Positions 26,636 to 38,545 of a DNA stretch of 64,000 bases are shown here, one piece after another (positions within the stretch are counted from its first letter, which is position 1; each line of letters starts with the position of its first letter). The stretch is taken from the NCBI GenBank assembly GCA_958299035.1, contig CATQJL010000001.1, positions 31,669,554 to 31,733,553 on the forward strand, given 5' to 3'. Both the position numbers and the translations under genes were made by a program. Under the pieces are notes generated by a model. That model saw only the letters and a program-made list of their open reading frames with translations, had not been told where the DNA came from and made no database searches. This DNA comes from Cylicocyclus nassatus. Its lineage: Eukaryota > Nematoda > Chromadorea > Rhabditida > Strongylidae.

Positions 26636-27140
26636 CCGGAACTTCCGCAGAGCGCTTGCGGAAGTTCCGCCGGGTCACCTGCGGAAGTTCCGTAAACGTG
26701 CTGCGGAAGTTCCGAAATGAGGTCCTGCGGAAGTTCCGAAGAGTGCCAACCACAACAGCAAAAGAGAACACCGAAGCGAGGTTTGAACCCCACTCTATTG
26801 ACTGTGAGACTCACCTACTATCCTCTACGCTAGGGCTGAATGTTCGATAATGCACTCTAGTTGTTGGGAGGCAATATCACGAAACAACACATTCAAAGTC
26901 CTGCGGAAGTTCTGGCAGGCTAAAGTGCTGCGGAACCTCTGGCATTTTTCGGAACTTCTGCAGGATTTTGAAGAAGGTTCTGCGGAAGTTTCGGTTTTAA
27001 ACCAGTTTGGCATGTAAATCCTGCGGAAGTTCCGATTTTCAACGTTTTCATTTTTGCAATAGTGAACAAAATCCTGCGGAACCTGCAAATTTTGCTTGTC
27101 CTGCGGAACCTGCAAATTTTGCTTGTCCTGCGGAAGTTGG
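26636..27140. repeat. Array of CTGCGGAAGTTCCG motifs downstream of gene B
   Basis: About 14 copies of the 14-mer CTGCGGAAGTTCCG or close variants, in both orientations, at irregular 15-60 bp spacing (for example 26,657; 26,680; 26,701; 26,727; 27,019; 27,128). A sub-array of about 27 bp (AAATTTTGCTTGTCCTGCGG AACCTGC) is repeated near 27,070-27,130. The core CGGAA-G-TTCCG has dyad symmetry. The array starts about 40 bp past the stop codon of gene B. Confidence 0.9.
26775..26840 (-). other. tRNA-like (Pol III promoter-like) sequence inside the motif array
   Basis: On the minus strand an A-box-like TAGCGTAGAGGATAGTAGG is followed by a B-box-like GGGTTCAAACC at tRNA-like spacing. The stems are incomplete, so it is a tRNA-derived SINE head or tRNA relic rather than a working gene. 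Confidence 0.4.
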
Positions 27141-27182
27141 TGATTTGTCTGAGTAAATGTAAAGGTGGTAATTTTGCACTTA

Positions 27183-30100
27183 CTATAATGCACTTACTAT
27201 GGCCGTAGTATCATAATCCCCTAATTGAAAGGGTTCGTATTTTCCTCCCAAGCATGTATGTAAGAACTGTTCTTCAAAGCCGTACGCGGTCAAACGATTT
27301 CCTTCCTACAATGGTGGAAACTTTATGGAGTATCGGTATTTTCTATAGTAACCGTTCTTTCTATAGTAAGCGCACCTTTCTGAAACCATGTCCTTCATCT
27401 GGGTAAAGAATATAAGATACAGGAATGGATCTGTTTTGCAGCGCTTCTACAAATTGATCTGAAGAAGAGACATTGGAGGAACTCATGAGAGACCAAATCT
27501 ACGCACCTGATTCTTGCTGTTTTACTCTAGGGTCATTGGCACCCTGTAAAATCATTAATGGTTTTGTAACTCGATCAGCAAAAAAAAGTGGAGATCGCTC
27601 TCTGAGTGCTCGTCGTCCTTCCTCCCTGAAAAACAAATGTAGATTTCAGGGTTTTGGAAAAAATTCCTCACGTTTCAGGATCTCCTCCAACCATTTGTAT
27701 CAAATCTTGGTAGAAACTCTTCCAGTATGGAGGCACAGTTTTGATTAATGTTATGAGATTTGAAGGCCCAACGATATCCACCCCGCAAGAAAACACTTCT
27801 GGGGAAAAAGTGAGAGCCACTAAGGTCTCATAACCACCATAGCTACCCCCTGGAAAACTGATGATCTGATTTCAAGTTGTATTTTTTTATTCAACCCACC
27901 CATGATTGCAATCTGCGACCTCTCTGCTATTCGCTTTGCGATGGCAAACTCAACGCCATCAAGAATGTCGAAGTGCATCTTTCTACTCCATTCACCGTTA
28001 CCGGCGTTCATCAAGCGCCTACCGAAGCCAGTGCTTCCACGGAAATTCACCTTAAATTATCCCCAAGTACTTACAAACTTGACCTCTTAACACAAAAAGA
28101 ATAGAATACTTGAAGCACTGCATAGCCCCTACTCGTCAGCCACGCATTGACAGGATCAAAACCAAAATAGTCTCTGGCTCTGGGTCCTCCATGTACACGT
28201 ACAACCATCTTTTGAGGTTTTATAGGGATCATCCCAAGTTCAGCATAGGCTCGATCAGCTTTTGGCACGTCTTTCGCCGAAAGCAGTGAAACCTAAAGTG
28301 ACAGAATTTGCTGCCAGACTTCAAATAAAACATATCCTACCTCAGGTGGTAGGCTAAGGTAGGCTTGAAGAACCACGCCATCTCTTGCTTTGAAGTCAAA
28401 CCCCACTTGTCTGCTCAGCTTGTACTGCTTGAGTTGGGGACGCAGGTTGAAAAGAAACTCCACCTTAACGATCTATAATCGACATGTGTGAAAATGAGCT
28501 TTGTTTGGAGTTACAGATTTCTGCTCAACCCTGTACAAGTAAACATCATATGGCTGGTCAGCTGACTCATATGTTAATAACCAGGTTGACATATCTTAAA
28601 ATGAGTTTAACATTAGTCAGAACAAAGATCAAACACTATCATTCAAACCGTTACTAAATTCCATGATTAGCAAGGAGTCATATGGTCGGAAGTTTACTAA
28701 GTATTGAAAGTGCTCTACAAATCTGCCATTCACTGCGAATAGTTCTGGCTGGTGATATGTCTAAAACTCTTTCATTCCAAGATGAAATCATAGTCACTTT
28801 TCGTAGCAGTTTTTCTAGTTAGTTCTGAAGAGTGATTGAAAGCAAAGTTATGTGGAGGAAAAAATTGATGAATTTGATTTCATATATGATCTGATCAATG
28901 ACTTGGTATAAGTTTTTGATCCAAGTTTACATACCTCTATAAGTGCAAGCACTGTCTTGTCCGTAGAATGAATTACGATATCATCTATTTCCGCTCTAGC
29001 TGCAGTGTACAAAACCTCTCGGTGTTCAGGATCGTCAAATTTAAACGTAACAAGACTTCCTTAATTTTTTACATGATAATCATCTATGGGAGTCTGGCTT
29101 ATCTAATAAATGACTTGCCGAGGTCATTATTCTCGTCTCCCCAGAACCAATACATATGCTCATTGCTCTTATCGAATGTTATAGGCCTGAACAAACAGCG
29201 TAACAGCACTGCTCCCACCGAATAGTCTGTTTGCCCTATTACCGAGTAACCATTTTATCTTCCGATTTGACGACGAGATATGGCTCCCACTCTGATGCAT
29301 TTGATGTATATGGTAACTCATTCTTTGCTGTTTGTGACCGCCTAAAAAAGATAGGAGAACCTAGCGACATTTTAAAATCATGGTTTACAAGATCTAGGAA
29401 ACAGGGAACAGGGTGGTTGAAAAGTTGCGCTGGGAAGAAGAGGTATGGACAGATTTTTTAATGATCGAGCATAACAGTAGTTACGCTCTTGCAAAAACTT
29501 TTTACTTCTTGAGAACATAACGGATCTATATCCTCCAAATTTAAAGGAAGATGGCGCCCGCAACCTCCTAAAAATTGTTTTGCGGAGCTAGTTCAAAGCA
29601 TTTGGACTCTCTTCACTTTTTCCCTCTTGTGTCCACCAGGATGCAAAAGTCACATAAAACTCTGTTGGCTCCTTCTGCAAAATGAAGTAAAGAGAAAAGT
29701 TGTCTAACACTGGAAACTTTCCATAAATAAACTGTGGTAAACGTTTGAAAAAATTCATATGGTTATAGCTAAAATGCGATCGCCACTTGGCTTTCCCCAA
29801 ACCTTACTGTAGTTCACTTCCTTCCATCATTAGCGCTGCTTCGATGCTGCACCATAAACACTCACCTGAGATACATAGCTGAACCGTCCGGTTGCTCTTG
29901 TATGACAAGACGAACGTTCATGTCGTGGTCAAAGACAAATCTTCCGAATCTATCGTTTTTTATAATTAGTGTCATCGAGTCAGTCAACAGGTCGTACATA
30001 TAGGCGTTGAAATACCTGAGAGCACAAGATACACTTTTGTGCACATTAATTAACATGTTTGATAGAATTTCACAAACTACTCATTTACCACAATAGTTTT

Positions 30101-30698
30101 GCTGACTCACACTTTATTATCATCATTAATACCAACTATTATGCGCGCGCTCCTAAGATCGTTGCGAATGACATGAGCAGTGACTTGGGGTTTGTTTGAT
30201 ATTACGGTACTCTTCTGCGGATTTTGGGCTATAGCCTCCTGAAAGAGTATGCTATGCATATAATGTAAACAGCAAAACTACCTCAGATATATTTTTCTTA
30301 AATAACATTATATTTTCATCGCCATGTCTATCTTGAGCAAAGAGTATTACATTTGGAACACCCGTCCATGACCAGCCTAGATGTAAAGATTATGTGGGAA
30401 TGTATTGCAGCGTTTATGGCATACCGATTACGTCTCTTTCCTCTTCGAATGTCACTTGACGTGCTTCCTTACATGAAAAACATTTCACAAATATATTTTT
30501 GATGTTGTTTTTCGTAGGACTAATAAATCCATATTCTCTGAACTTATTTACTCATTTCGAGTTAAGTGCTGAAAATGTTTGATACCTTCCATCAGGTCTT
30601 AACTGGATTCCTGAGTATTTTGTATAGGAAAACAATACTTTTCTAGGGATTGGATCAGCAGCGCTCAACAGTAAAATGAATAGTAGTTCAAGGAACAC
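27183..30698 (-). CDS. dpf-6: dpf-6-like S9 serine peptidase, gene B (17 exons, apparently complete)
   Basis: Serine exopeptidase of the S9 prolyl-oligopeptidase family, closest in my recollection to nematode DPF-6. Exons on the minus strand: 30,586-30,698; 30,425-30,537; 30,282-30,376; 30,111-30,238; 29,866-30,015; 29,243-29,341; 29,119-29,186; 28,935-29,059; 28,655-28,760; 28,515-28,594; 28,341-28,472; 28,110-28,292; 27,900-28,050; 27,672-27,849; 27,507-27,625; 27,376-27,458; 27,183-27,305. They sum to 2,046 nt (681 aa) with every splice phase consistent. Exon 1 gives a hydrophobic leader ([15 protein letters not shown]), then a beta-propeller, then the alpha/beta-hydrolase domain. The catalytic triad is visible: Ser in GGSYGGYE (27,842-27,844), Asp in GANDPRV (27,532-27,534) and His in DEGHGF (27,388-27,390). 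The C terminus is [22 protein letters not shown]. One intron (29,060-29,118) is GC-AG. No ATG occurs in exon 1, so the start codon must be in an unrecognised upstream exon. Confidence 0.92.
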
Positions 30699-30744
30699 CT
30701 AAATCGAGCACCTTAATTCAGTGACGTTACTTAGTAGATAGATA

Positions 30745-30752
30745 CTTTTATA
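30745..30752 (-). promoter_or_regulatory. TATA-like box upstream of gene B exon 1
   Basis: The minus strand reads TATAAAAG about 47 bp before the first recognised exon of gene B. The same motif lies in the same place in front of gene A (1,860-1,867). Because exon 1 lacks an ATG and is preceded by an acceptor-like ATTTAG, the box may be coincidental. Confidence 0.3.
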
Positions 30753-31571
30753 CACGTAGAAACTATTTCTAGAAGGAAGAGGATGTGGCAGGAAATTTTT
30801 GATTAAAGCCTTACTCCTCAGCCCTCTTGGGTGTAGTCTGATTTTGCAAAAAAAAACTAGTTTTGCGAGACAATTTTTTGTAAAGAAATAAATCATTTTG
30901 ATTGGAAAAACATTCGGCATTTTATGACCTTGTTGGAACATTCTAAATCCCTCATCCTTTCCACTCACTCGCCCTTTACATCCACTGAAAGGTAGTCCTA
31001 GTAAACCGAGACTCGAGTAACTGTGGAAGTGGTATCTCTTAAGAAGTTCTTTTTGCGCGAGACTTGATAAAAGTCTACAGCCTCATAACCTGGAAATGGG
31101 GACGTTTAAAGCCATCTCTACTATATACTGTGGTTTGCAATGAGCGCACTGCGCTCCATTGAATCGCCGCGAAAGTTAGCCTTCGGTAATTTGTAGAGAT
31201 TTCAGACCTAATAATCTACTCAGAGGAAATTTGTGACAAACTACATTCAGAGTATATAAACTTTTGAGTTTTGTGTAAAGATTATGGGTTAATCACAGTA
31301 TTTTTTTAAACGCAATTTTACAAAAAGTGATCATCTCTCATACAATACAATTCCTGTGAATTGGCCTTATCCAACATGAGTTATAATCAAAAGGCTTTTC
31401 ATTACGGCAATAACTGTTGTTATGAAAATTTATCTGAACATCAAGTTTGAGTACTGTAAGAAGCCGAAACAGCAAGCTCAAAGTGAGTAATGATTGTTCA
31501 ATCTGTAACAGACCACCGTTTTAATACGTATGCGCAAAAACGTACGTTTAAACCCTCAGCATTTGAAAGTA

Positions 31572-32401
31572 TTAGGTTGGCACAAAAGTTCTTGCGTAAT
31601 TCAAAATTCAATAACTTTCCAAAGACTAAACCTAAATTTACAATCTTGTATGCTAAAAATATTAGAAGCCTTTCGCTTCATGATGGATGTTTAAGCATAC
31701 GATTCCGTGAGCTGGACATCAAGAACGAAGCTCTCAAATACGGGGCTTCAAATTTGCGATTTTGAGTTTGGTGACAGAAAATCGCAGAGGGCCGCTGGGT
31801 AGCCGAAAAATATCTGTAGAACTTACTTATACAACAAAAGTCCATATGTTACTTTGGAAGGCTTTGATCTTGCACGATGAAGAAAAACAGAAAATTCGTG
31901 AAATATGTCATTTTGCGGAAAATATCCCCTCTTGCCCGCAGTTTTCCGGCGAAAACACTCTTTTATAATCGAGAAAAAGTCGCAAGGCTCTAAATAAACA
32001 CTATGTCTAATTTCTGGTTGCAACGTTTCTGTGGAAAAATTAGAGCGATAAGGGAATTTGTCCTGTGAAAGAGAAATTTCACAAATTTTTTGTTTTCGCA
32101 TTTCCATGCGAGATCAAAGCCTGCTTAAATAACGTATGGACTTTTGCTGTGTAGGTAAATTGATAAATTTTTTTCGGCTAGCCAGCGGCCCTCTGCGGTT
32201 TTCTGCCACATCTCAAAATCGCAAAATTTGAAGCCCCATATTTGAGAGCTTCGTTCTCGATGGCTAGCTCATGGAATGTTGTGCTCGAACTTCCATAGAC
32301 TTCTAATATTTTTTAGCATACAAGGTTATGAATTTAGGTTTAGTTTTTGAAAAGTTATTAAATTTTGTTTGAATTACGCAAGAACTTTCGTGCCAACCTA
32401 A
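31572..32401. mobile_element. Palindromic mariner-type MITE, copy 2
   Basis: Counterpart of 2,694-3,530. Here the left terminus is complete: TA, then TTAGGTTGGCACAAAAGTTC, and the right end reads into AACCTAA followed by TA. This confirms the TA target duplication. Confidence 0.8.
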
Positions 32402-32994
32402 TAGATTAGGAGTATAGCATACAGAATTTTTTATGACTGCTTTGAAGAGCATGAGCCTAAATACACTTTTTCGGAGGCACGGGGAAAGTATTCAAACGGC
32501 AGAGCTCAAGCCTCTGTGAGGTTTACTTACTATTATAATCATAGAGTTATGCGTGGTGTGGCGTGGGGAACATTAGACGACTCCAGGATTGCGCAACGAC
32601 GCAGCTATTAAATCGCTCCAACAATCCCATTTGGGAAGGGGCTTCGACAAGTCGGCACAGTTTGGCCGAAGCTGTCCAACGTGACCTTACAGTGGGGATC
32701 ACCTGCTGAACTGGGACAATGTATGCATACCTGATGGTTGATTCAATATTCCATTGAAGAGAAACGCTCTCCAATCGAGCAGTTTCATAAGCGAACGATG
32801 TTGAAAAATCAAATGAATTAGAGAAGAAAATTGACTGCGAATAAATTGAAAGATTGATTTACGAAGAACGGTATCTGCGAAGATGCGGAAATATAGTTCA
32901 AAGGCACCTCATCGCGAAGTCGTCTTCCTCGTATATCTTGGACGTTTGATGAACATGGAAAACAATTTGAGAGAAGATCATCAAAACCCAGAAC

Positions 32995-33431
32995 TTTGCG
33001 CCCACCTCTTTCAACCTTTCTTCCGGCGCTCTGTTACATAGTTGAGGCCTAAGCCGACACTACGTGACGTTGAAAGCTCCACGTATCTCACAGAGCGCTT
33101 GAGTGCAACCTCGGAAGAACGCCAACACAAGTAACATTTATCCGGTCGCAGTACGGATATGATAAGAATGTTCCGTCTATTCAGCGCCGTACGTTAAATG
33201 CGAAGAATCGATGGGCCGGTCAGATTATGAGAAGAACAGAGACAAATGACAGTAAGAATAAGTGAATGGATTCCTCGCGAAGCAAAACTTCTCCGGGGAA
33301 GACCTTTTAACGAAGTATGCAGACGTGTTTATGGAAAACGGATGGATCTGAGAGGTCAGCTGAATACTGAATGCTTTTCGCTTCTGGAACTCGCCGACGC
33401 AGCCACCGGCGACCCCCAAGGAGATCATTGA
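32995..33431 (+). pseudogene. RTE-type retrotransposon ORF fragment (C-terminal part)
   Basis: The plus strand encodes, with frame breaks, peptides typical of the region downstream of the reverse transcriptase in nematode RTE elements: NRWAGQIMRR near 33,207-33,235, then WIPREAKLLRGRPF from about 33,265. It differs in sequence from the RTE copies at 9.1-12.5 kb and 39.6-42.4 kb, so it comes from a different RTE lineage. It has no reverse-transcriptase core and is a dead fragment. Confidence 0.6.
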
Positions 33432-33594
33432 TGTGCGCTACTCAAAGACAGGCTTTAATTTAGGTAAAAGTCTCTTGAAGCAATCCCTCATGCGACCCCC
33501 GTCGCTGCAAAACACTACAGCTTTTATGTAGCAAAAGAAGTCTTGATTCGAAGACTTTTCAATTTCATGCTAATTTTACAGAAAGCTGACTTCA

Positions 33595-33722
33595 AATTTG
33601 TATTTTTTATCTGCTCATGCAGATAAAAAATACAAATTCGCATTGCATTGTTTTTTGCTTAAATCGCAATCACAACTCGCAGATAGAGTTGTGATTGCGA
33701 TTTAAGCAAAAAACAATGCAAT
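33595..33722. repeat. Two adjacent perfect hairpins
   Basis: Hairpin 1 has 20-nt arms (33,595-33,614 and 33,619-33,638) around a 4-nt loop. Hairpin 2 has 37-nt perfect arms (33,642-33,678 and 33,686-33,722) around the 7-nt loop GCAGATA. That loop repeats the first 7 nt of the right arm of hairpin 1. Confidence 0.9.
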
Positions 33723-34548
33723 TAATCGTTAATGATTTCAGTACACGAATAACACATTTTGACTACACTATCACCAGAATGTATCCAATGCGTAAAGCGG
33801 CCGCCTGACATTCCAACGCTGCCTTGTTTAAGCATTTCTGTATAATTTTGCGCCGTTCGCGCGTTCAATGCTCGAAATCATAGCTCAAAAACGCGACGCT
33901 TAGAGGCGCGTACAGATATTAAACACAGGTGCGTTGGTGTTCAGTGTTTTCCGGTTAAACTTCGACTGGAAAGCTCTCTCCAACTTGAAGCACCTTTTCT
34001 GTAAATGAAATAAGGAGGGAATGTTCCCGTTTTGTTGACTTTTAGTCGCAAAGGTCACACAGGGTGGTTACTGAGCCCCCTACCCCTCTCCTCCCCCTTT
34101 CCAGTCGAGAATTTACTACAATATCGATAATGCTGTCTGTTTTTGTGTAACTGTGTAGTAACAGTCACGAAATGTAGTAAATAAAGTGAGTTGCAGTTAA
34201 GCTCTCGGACCAAGTTTTTGCATAACAAATGCTAGCAGCATGTAAGCTCGATATGCACAAAAACGAATTATTCGAAAGGTCAGTTCCTTCAAGATCGATT
34301 TAACAATGAGTCACTTGGCTTTTATCGACAGTTGACGATCGGACTTTTCAATGTGACAAGTGCGTTCGGCTTGGGAGGCTGCAAGCTATGGAGTCGATTC
34401 ATAAAGTAAACAAAACGTGTGTTCTTTCAAAAAAACGCGCCAGTAGTTGGTAGTTAGTAGTTGCATAAGCCGTTGAGTTGAGATTTCTGTTATGAAACAG
34501 AGAGAATCTTGCAGTGCAAAGCGCATTAACCGTCTCTATAGAAACTAA

Positions 34549-34587
34549 TCATGACTTATAATAACGGGCTAAGGGTGTTTATGCGAC

Positions 34588-34627
<40 letters not shown>

Positions 34628-35267
34628 GAAATTCGTGAAGCGTGTTCTAGCTAATTTCTTGAGCCAAATTTTGCACGGCGCATGCTACCTTCATGAAAGT
34701 CCAACACGCAAAAGCACGAGTAGATTCGTTGAGTGGATCCCTTAGAAATTGCGCGCCAAACGGGTCCACCTGGCTTCCGTACCGCAAAATTCGGTCCGTA
34801 TCACCACTTTTTGCAGAGTCATGGATGACTTTGGTAAGCAAATGTGCAAGCGATGTAGTTTAGCCAGAAAAGTGGTCGAAAGTTTACTACATAACGAAAA
34901 CGGCGTCAAAACGAATTGGTTGTGTAAATGGTCAACTTGCCAAGGTTCTAGCTAAGCGTTTGAGAAGATTTTCGCATAGAGATGTAGCTCACGGTGACTA
35001 TTGACTATTGCCTTTATGGCGACTACCAAGTCATGACAAATCCAAAAACCTATTCAAATCTGCGTTTGTCTTCCTGCGAAAAGTTTCATCCACACGAAAT
35101 CACCGATCTCACGTGAAAAGACTTTCTAATTGAGTGGTTGTTTACATTTTATTCGTGGTAGTCGGCATAGCGCAGTGAGTTCCAGTGCCACGATTTTACG
35201 AGAATGAGTAAGGCACATAGATAGTAGAGCCAGTGTGAACCTCTGCGAAGCAGAGGTGACGCACTGG
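34549..35267 (+). mobile_element. Helitron-like non-autonomous element, copy 2a
   Basis: Same locus as 4,208-5,062 in the other long repeat, with the same TC start, terminal hairpin and CTGG end. It is shorter because its TG tract is only about 34 bp. Confidence 0.72.
34591..34624. repeat. TG microsatellite, short allele
   Basis: About 17 GT dinucleotides at the position homologous to the expanded tract at 4,289-4,422. Confidence 0.95.
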
Positions 35268-35601
35268 TAAGTCATAACTTGTTCAACATGAAATAATCTG
35301 TCTTGTTTTTCTGCTGGAAAGTTTTCCGTCCGAAATTACCGAACTCACATGAGAAGATCTTGAGAGTCTTGTTGTTCACAACTCAATCGGGAAGTCGGCA
35401 TTTTCAAGAGAATGTCAGAGAAACCATAATGCTAGCATAAGGAAATGTTAGCTAGCAGAACAAGCTTGAGCCTCTGCCTAGCGGAGAAAATGCAGTGGTT
35501 GATGATGGTGGCTTCGAAAAGTTTTCGTGCACGAAAAATCGTGCTTTGCATATATTCTCCATATTTACTTTTTCGGAGCTAGCAAATGACAAGTATTCTG
35601 T

Positions 35602-35892
35602 TCACAATATGTGCGCGAGCAAATGACAAGTATTCTGTTTACAATATATGCGCATAAATGATAACACTGATGGCAAGTCCAAGATGCCAGCCGTTTGAAT
35701 GAAAATGCTTGGATCGATGACACTCTTTTTTAGTTTTGGAGCTTTATGATCTATGAAACAGCAAATCCAATTCAATACATGAGTTAACATAGGGTCACTG
35801 AATTGGGAAGAGGAAAATGTGCATGGACTCGTAGAGCTATTGAATAGTAACGGGTTCTTGCCTGCATCAGCGAAAGAAGCGAGCTTCACCAC
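35602..35892 (-). CDS. Uncharacterised 96-codon ORF (copy 2)
   Basis: Counterpart of 5,362-5,652, open over the same length with few changes, differing mainly at its C-terminal end. Function unknown, and it may not be a gene. Confidence 0.2.
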   Translation of the reverse strand: MVKLASFADAGKNPLLFNSSTSPCTFSSSQFSDPMLTHVLNWICCFIDHKAPKLKKSVIDPSIFIQTAGILDLPSVLSFMRIYCKQNTCHLLAHIL

Positions 35893-36141
35893 TTTCGAAT
35901 GCTTGAGCAGATAAAAATGAGGTGTACTTGGAATGGAATGACTGACTACCTAAGCCGGCATCATTTGTGAAAATGGAAAAACATTTGCAGGAGCGATCGA
36001 CCAATAAACACGAGACGAGATGGAACATGAACACACATTTCAATTGTTAGCTTACTACTGCGCACCTTTCCCCCTTTTCTGTAGGTAAAACTGAGCATTT
36101 CGATAATATCAACGCAATACGGCCCACATAGGACCTCTAAA

Positions 36142-36368
36142 GGGCCGGGTATTCTTCACGCGATTTCAGTCGCGACCGATTTGGCAATTCGCCAGAAGTC
36201 TTCAGATCCAACATTAGCAAACCGCACATGCATAGTGCGTATAACACACGTGGACTGATAAAACGCCCCATCTTCTGTACATCAAAAATTTGCCTGCATT
36301 GAGTTATGGACACTTGGAATACTGCTAAGTCGCGTCGCGACTGAAATCCCATGATGTATGCCCGGCCC
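36142..36368. mobile_element. MITE with GGGCCGGG termini (copy 2, uninterrupted)
   Basis: Same element as 5,901-6,582 but without the nested insertion. It has the same inverted termini and CTAAA flanks. Confidence 0.78.
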
Positions 36369-38545
36369 CTAAAGCAAGATATCAAAGAAGATACTGCTGC
36401 AGAAGGCAAGAAACAAACGATGAAAAGCGAAAAAAAGACGTTGGTGCCATTCTAAATTAGGCTTCTCCCCAGTGTGCAGTCACGGCGCAGGCGGGTTCGT
36501 TGGCCGCATCCGGGATTTCAAAATTTTGTGCATGATACACGGCATAGCGAAATGACTAAAGCGATGACGTCTACTATATTTACCTTTTCGGAACGAGCAA
36601 ATGACAAGTACTCTGTCCAAATATGTGCGCGTAAATGGTAATTCTGAAAGTTCAAGTCGCCAGCCGCCTGAGTGACAAGGATCGGATTGATGACACTCTT
36701 TTCTAATTTCGGAGCCTCATAATCTATGAAACAGCAGATCCATCCAATTCAATACATGACCTAATCATAGGGTGACTGAATTGGGAAGACAAGAAGAGGA
36801 AGCAATTGTGCATGAATTCGTAGGGCTATTGGAACAGTAACGGGTTCTTGCCTGCATCAGCGAAAAAAGCGAGCTTCACGACTTCCGAATGCTTGAGCAA
36901 ATAAAAATGAGGTATCTAGGAATGGAATGACTGACTACTTAAGCCGGCATCATTTGTAAAAATGGAAAAACATTTGCAGGAGCGATCGACCAATAAACAC
37001 GAGACAGGATGGAACATGAACGTACATTTCGATTGTTAGCTTACTATTTCTTACAAAAACGACACCTGACACAGCTTTGTATAAAGTAGGTAAGAAGGTT
37101 CTAGCGCGATTCAAATAAACTTGAGTAATTTATCAATAAACCACAATTTACTATTTGACCTAAAAATATTAAAAAGCCTGTTTGACGCAATAATTCAAAT
37201 ATAATTTCTAGTTGGCTAGCATTGATAAACAAAGTTTTCAACTCCACCTCACTTTAGTGTTTCTGAGTTTAGCCTTAAAGGAGTTGGGTGCCGACTCTAA
37301 AAGATATGTTAATTATTACAAAGCAGTACTCAAACATTGCTGTGCCAGGCTTCAATTAGTAAAAAGCAAAACAAACGTGGATTCACATCTCTCATCACTG
37401 CAAAAGCAAAACTCTGAACTAGAGTTTTGAGTTGTGTTGTAGTGTTTGCTTAAAACAGGCTTTTTGGATCCAAATCGTGTTCTAAAATGTTCTATCAAAT
37501 CTGTAAATGTTTCAGAAAAATTTGCTTTTGCATTTTGAAATTGAGGCCTGCTGTAGGAGAGCAGGGACTATGCTACATAATAAACAGATATGGGAGCTAG
37601 CAGCATCTCAGCATCTCATAAGAACAGAAGCAAAATAAGAAAATTTGATGTGTCCTCTTTGAAAGCTTCATATTGCAAGGCTGACCAACAAAAAGCTGCG
37701 GTTAGATAGACCATTTTCAAAGCGCAGACATTCTTATAGTAGAACCAAAGCAGCAGTCCTAGTCAGAGCCAAAGCAACAATCTTCAAGTCATAAATAGAG
37801 GTTGCAGTTTAATTTTTGAAAGTTGTCGGATTTTTTTTGAATTATATTCCGCTTCAAACTAATATAGAGGACAGGGATAGTGGCTGCAATGAAAGTGCCG
37901 TTTTCAGCTTAGAAAGTGATAGAGCATATTTTTATGTCTTCGAGATTAGTAATCTGAAAAATCCGTTTATTTGCAAGGCTAACAAAATTTAATTTTCAAA
38001 AACCATAAGCCGTTTCCAGACAGATGATGGACAGGGTCAAGCGTGAGGTGTGGCATTTCACACATGGAGATCTTTTGAGGGCACAGAGAGGGAAGGGGCC
38101 GTAATCGACGTGATATTGGTGTTAGCGATTACATGTTTTTTTTTATCAAAGCCAGATAAGTCCCCTATGCAAGATAGACCGAGGTTCGACCTATCGTCGT
38201 ATATGTGCGCTAAGCATAGAAGCCGACCAAGCATAATGAGTATCATTTTGGCAACAGGTATATAGGCCAAGTTCTAGGAAGGTCTGAGGTTTTCAAATAT
38301 TAGGTTATTCAAGTGATATGGTCATGTTGGTCAACACGATCAACTTTATTGTGAAGTAAGCTGGCTATCCCTTTTCCACTCAATACAAAGCACTAGTACC
38401 CCCTCCCTCACATGAAGGAATCACCATATTAATTATTTGTCTCATTTTTGTTTACAATGATTGCTTTCCTGATGATTACTTGAAAAACGAATTAGGCTCA
38501 CATTACCCTGTGAAAATTAAGAGATCTGAGCTATCGATATAAATA

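Larger units (their letters stand above)
32431..34186. other. Copy-2-specific 1.76-kb insertion with RTE debris and paired hairpins
   Basis: Copy 1 reads straight through this site at about 3,572 (GAATTTTGAGTTGCAG), whereas copy 2 has 1.76 kb inserted between GAATTTT and GAGTTGCAG. No terminal inverted repeats are visible. The right end is AATAAAGT. Inside are a fragment of a non-LTR retrotransposon ORF (about 32,995-33,430) and two adjacent hairpins (33,595-33,722). The rest is unassigned. Confidence 0.7.

Noticed and set aside
29101..29103. Apparent AT splice donor (mutated GT) after AAGTCATTTATTAG in the peptidase gene
   Set aside because: Codon phase shows the donor is the upstream GCAAGT. 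The AT reading would put the next exon out of frame.
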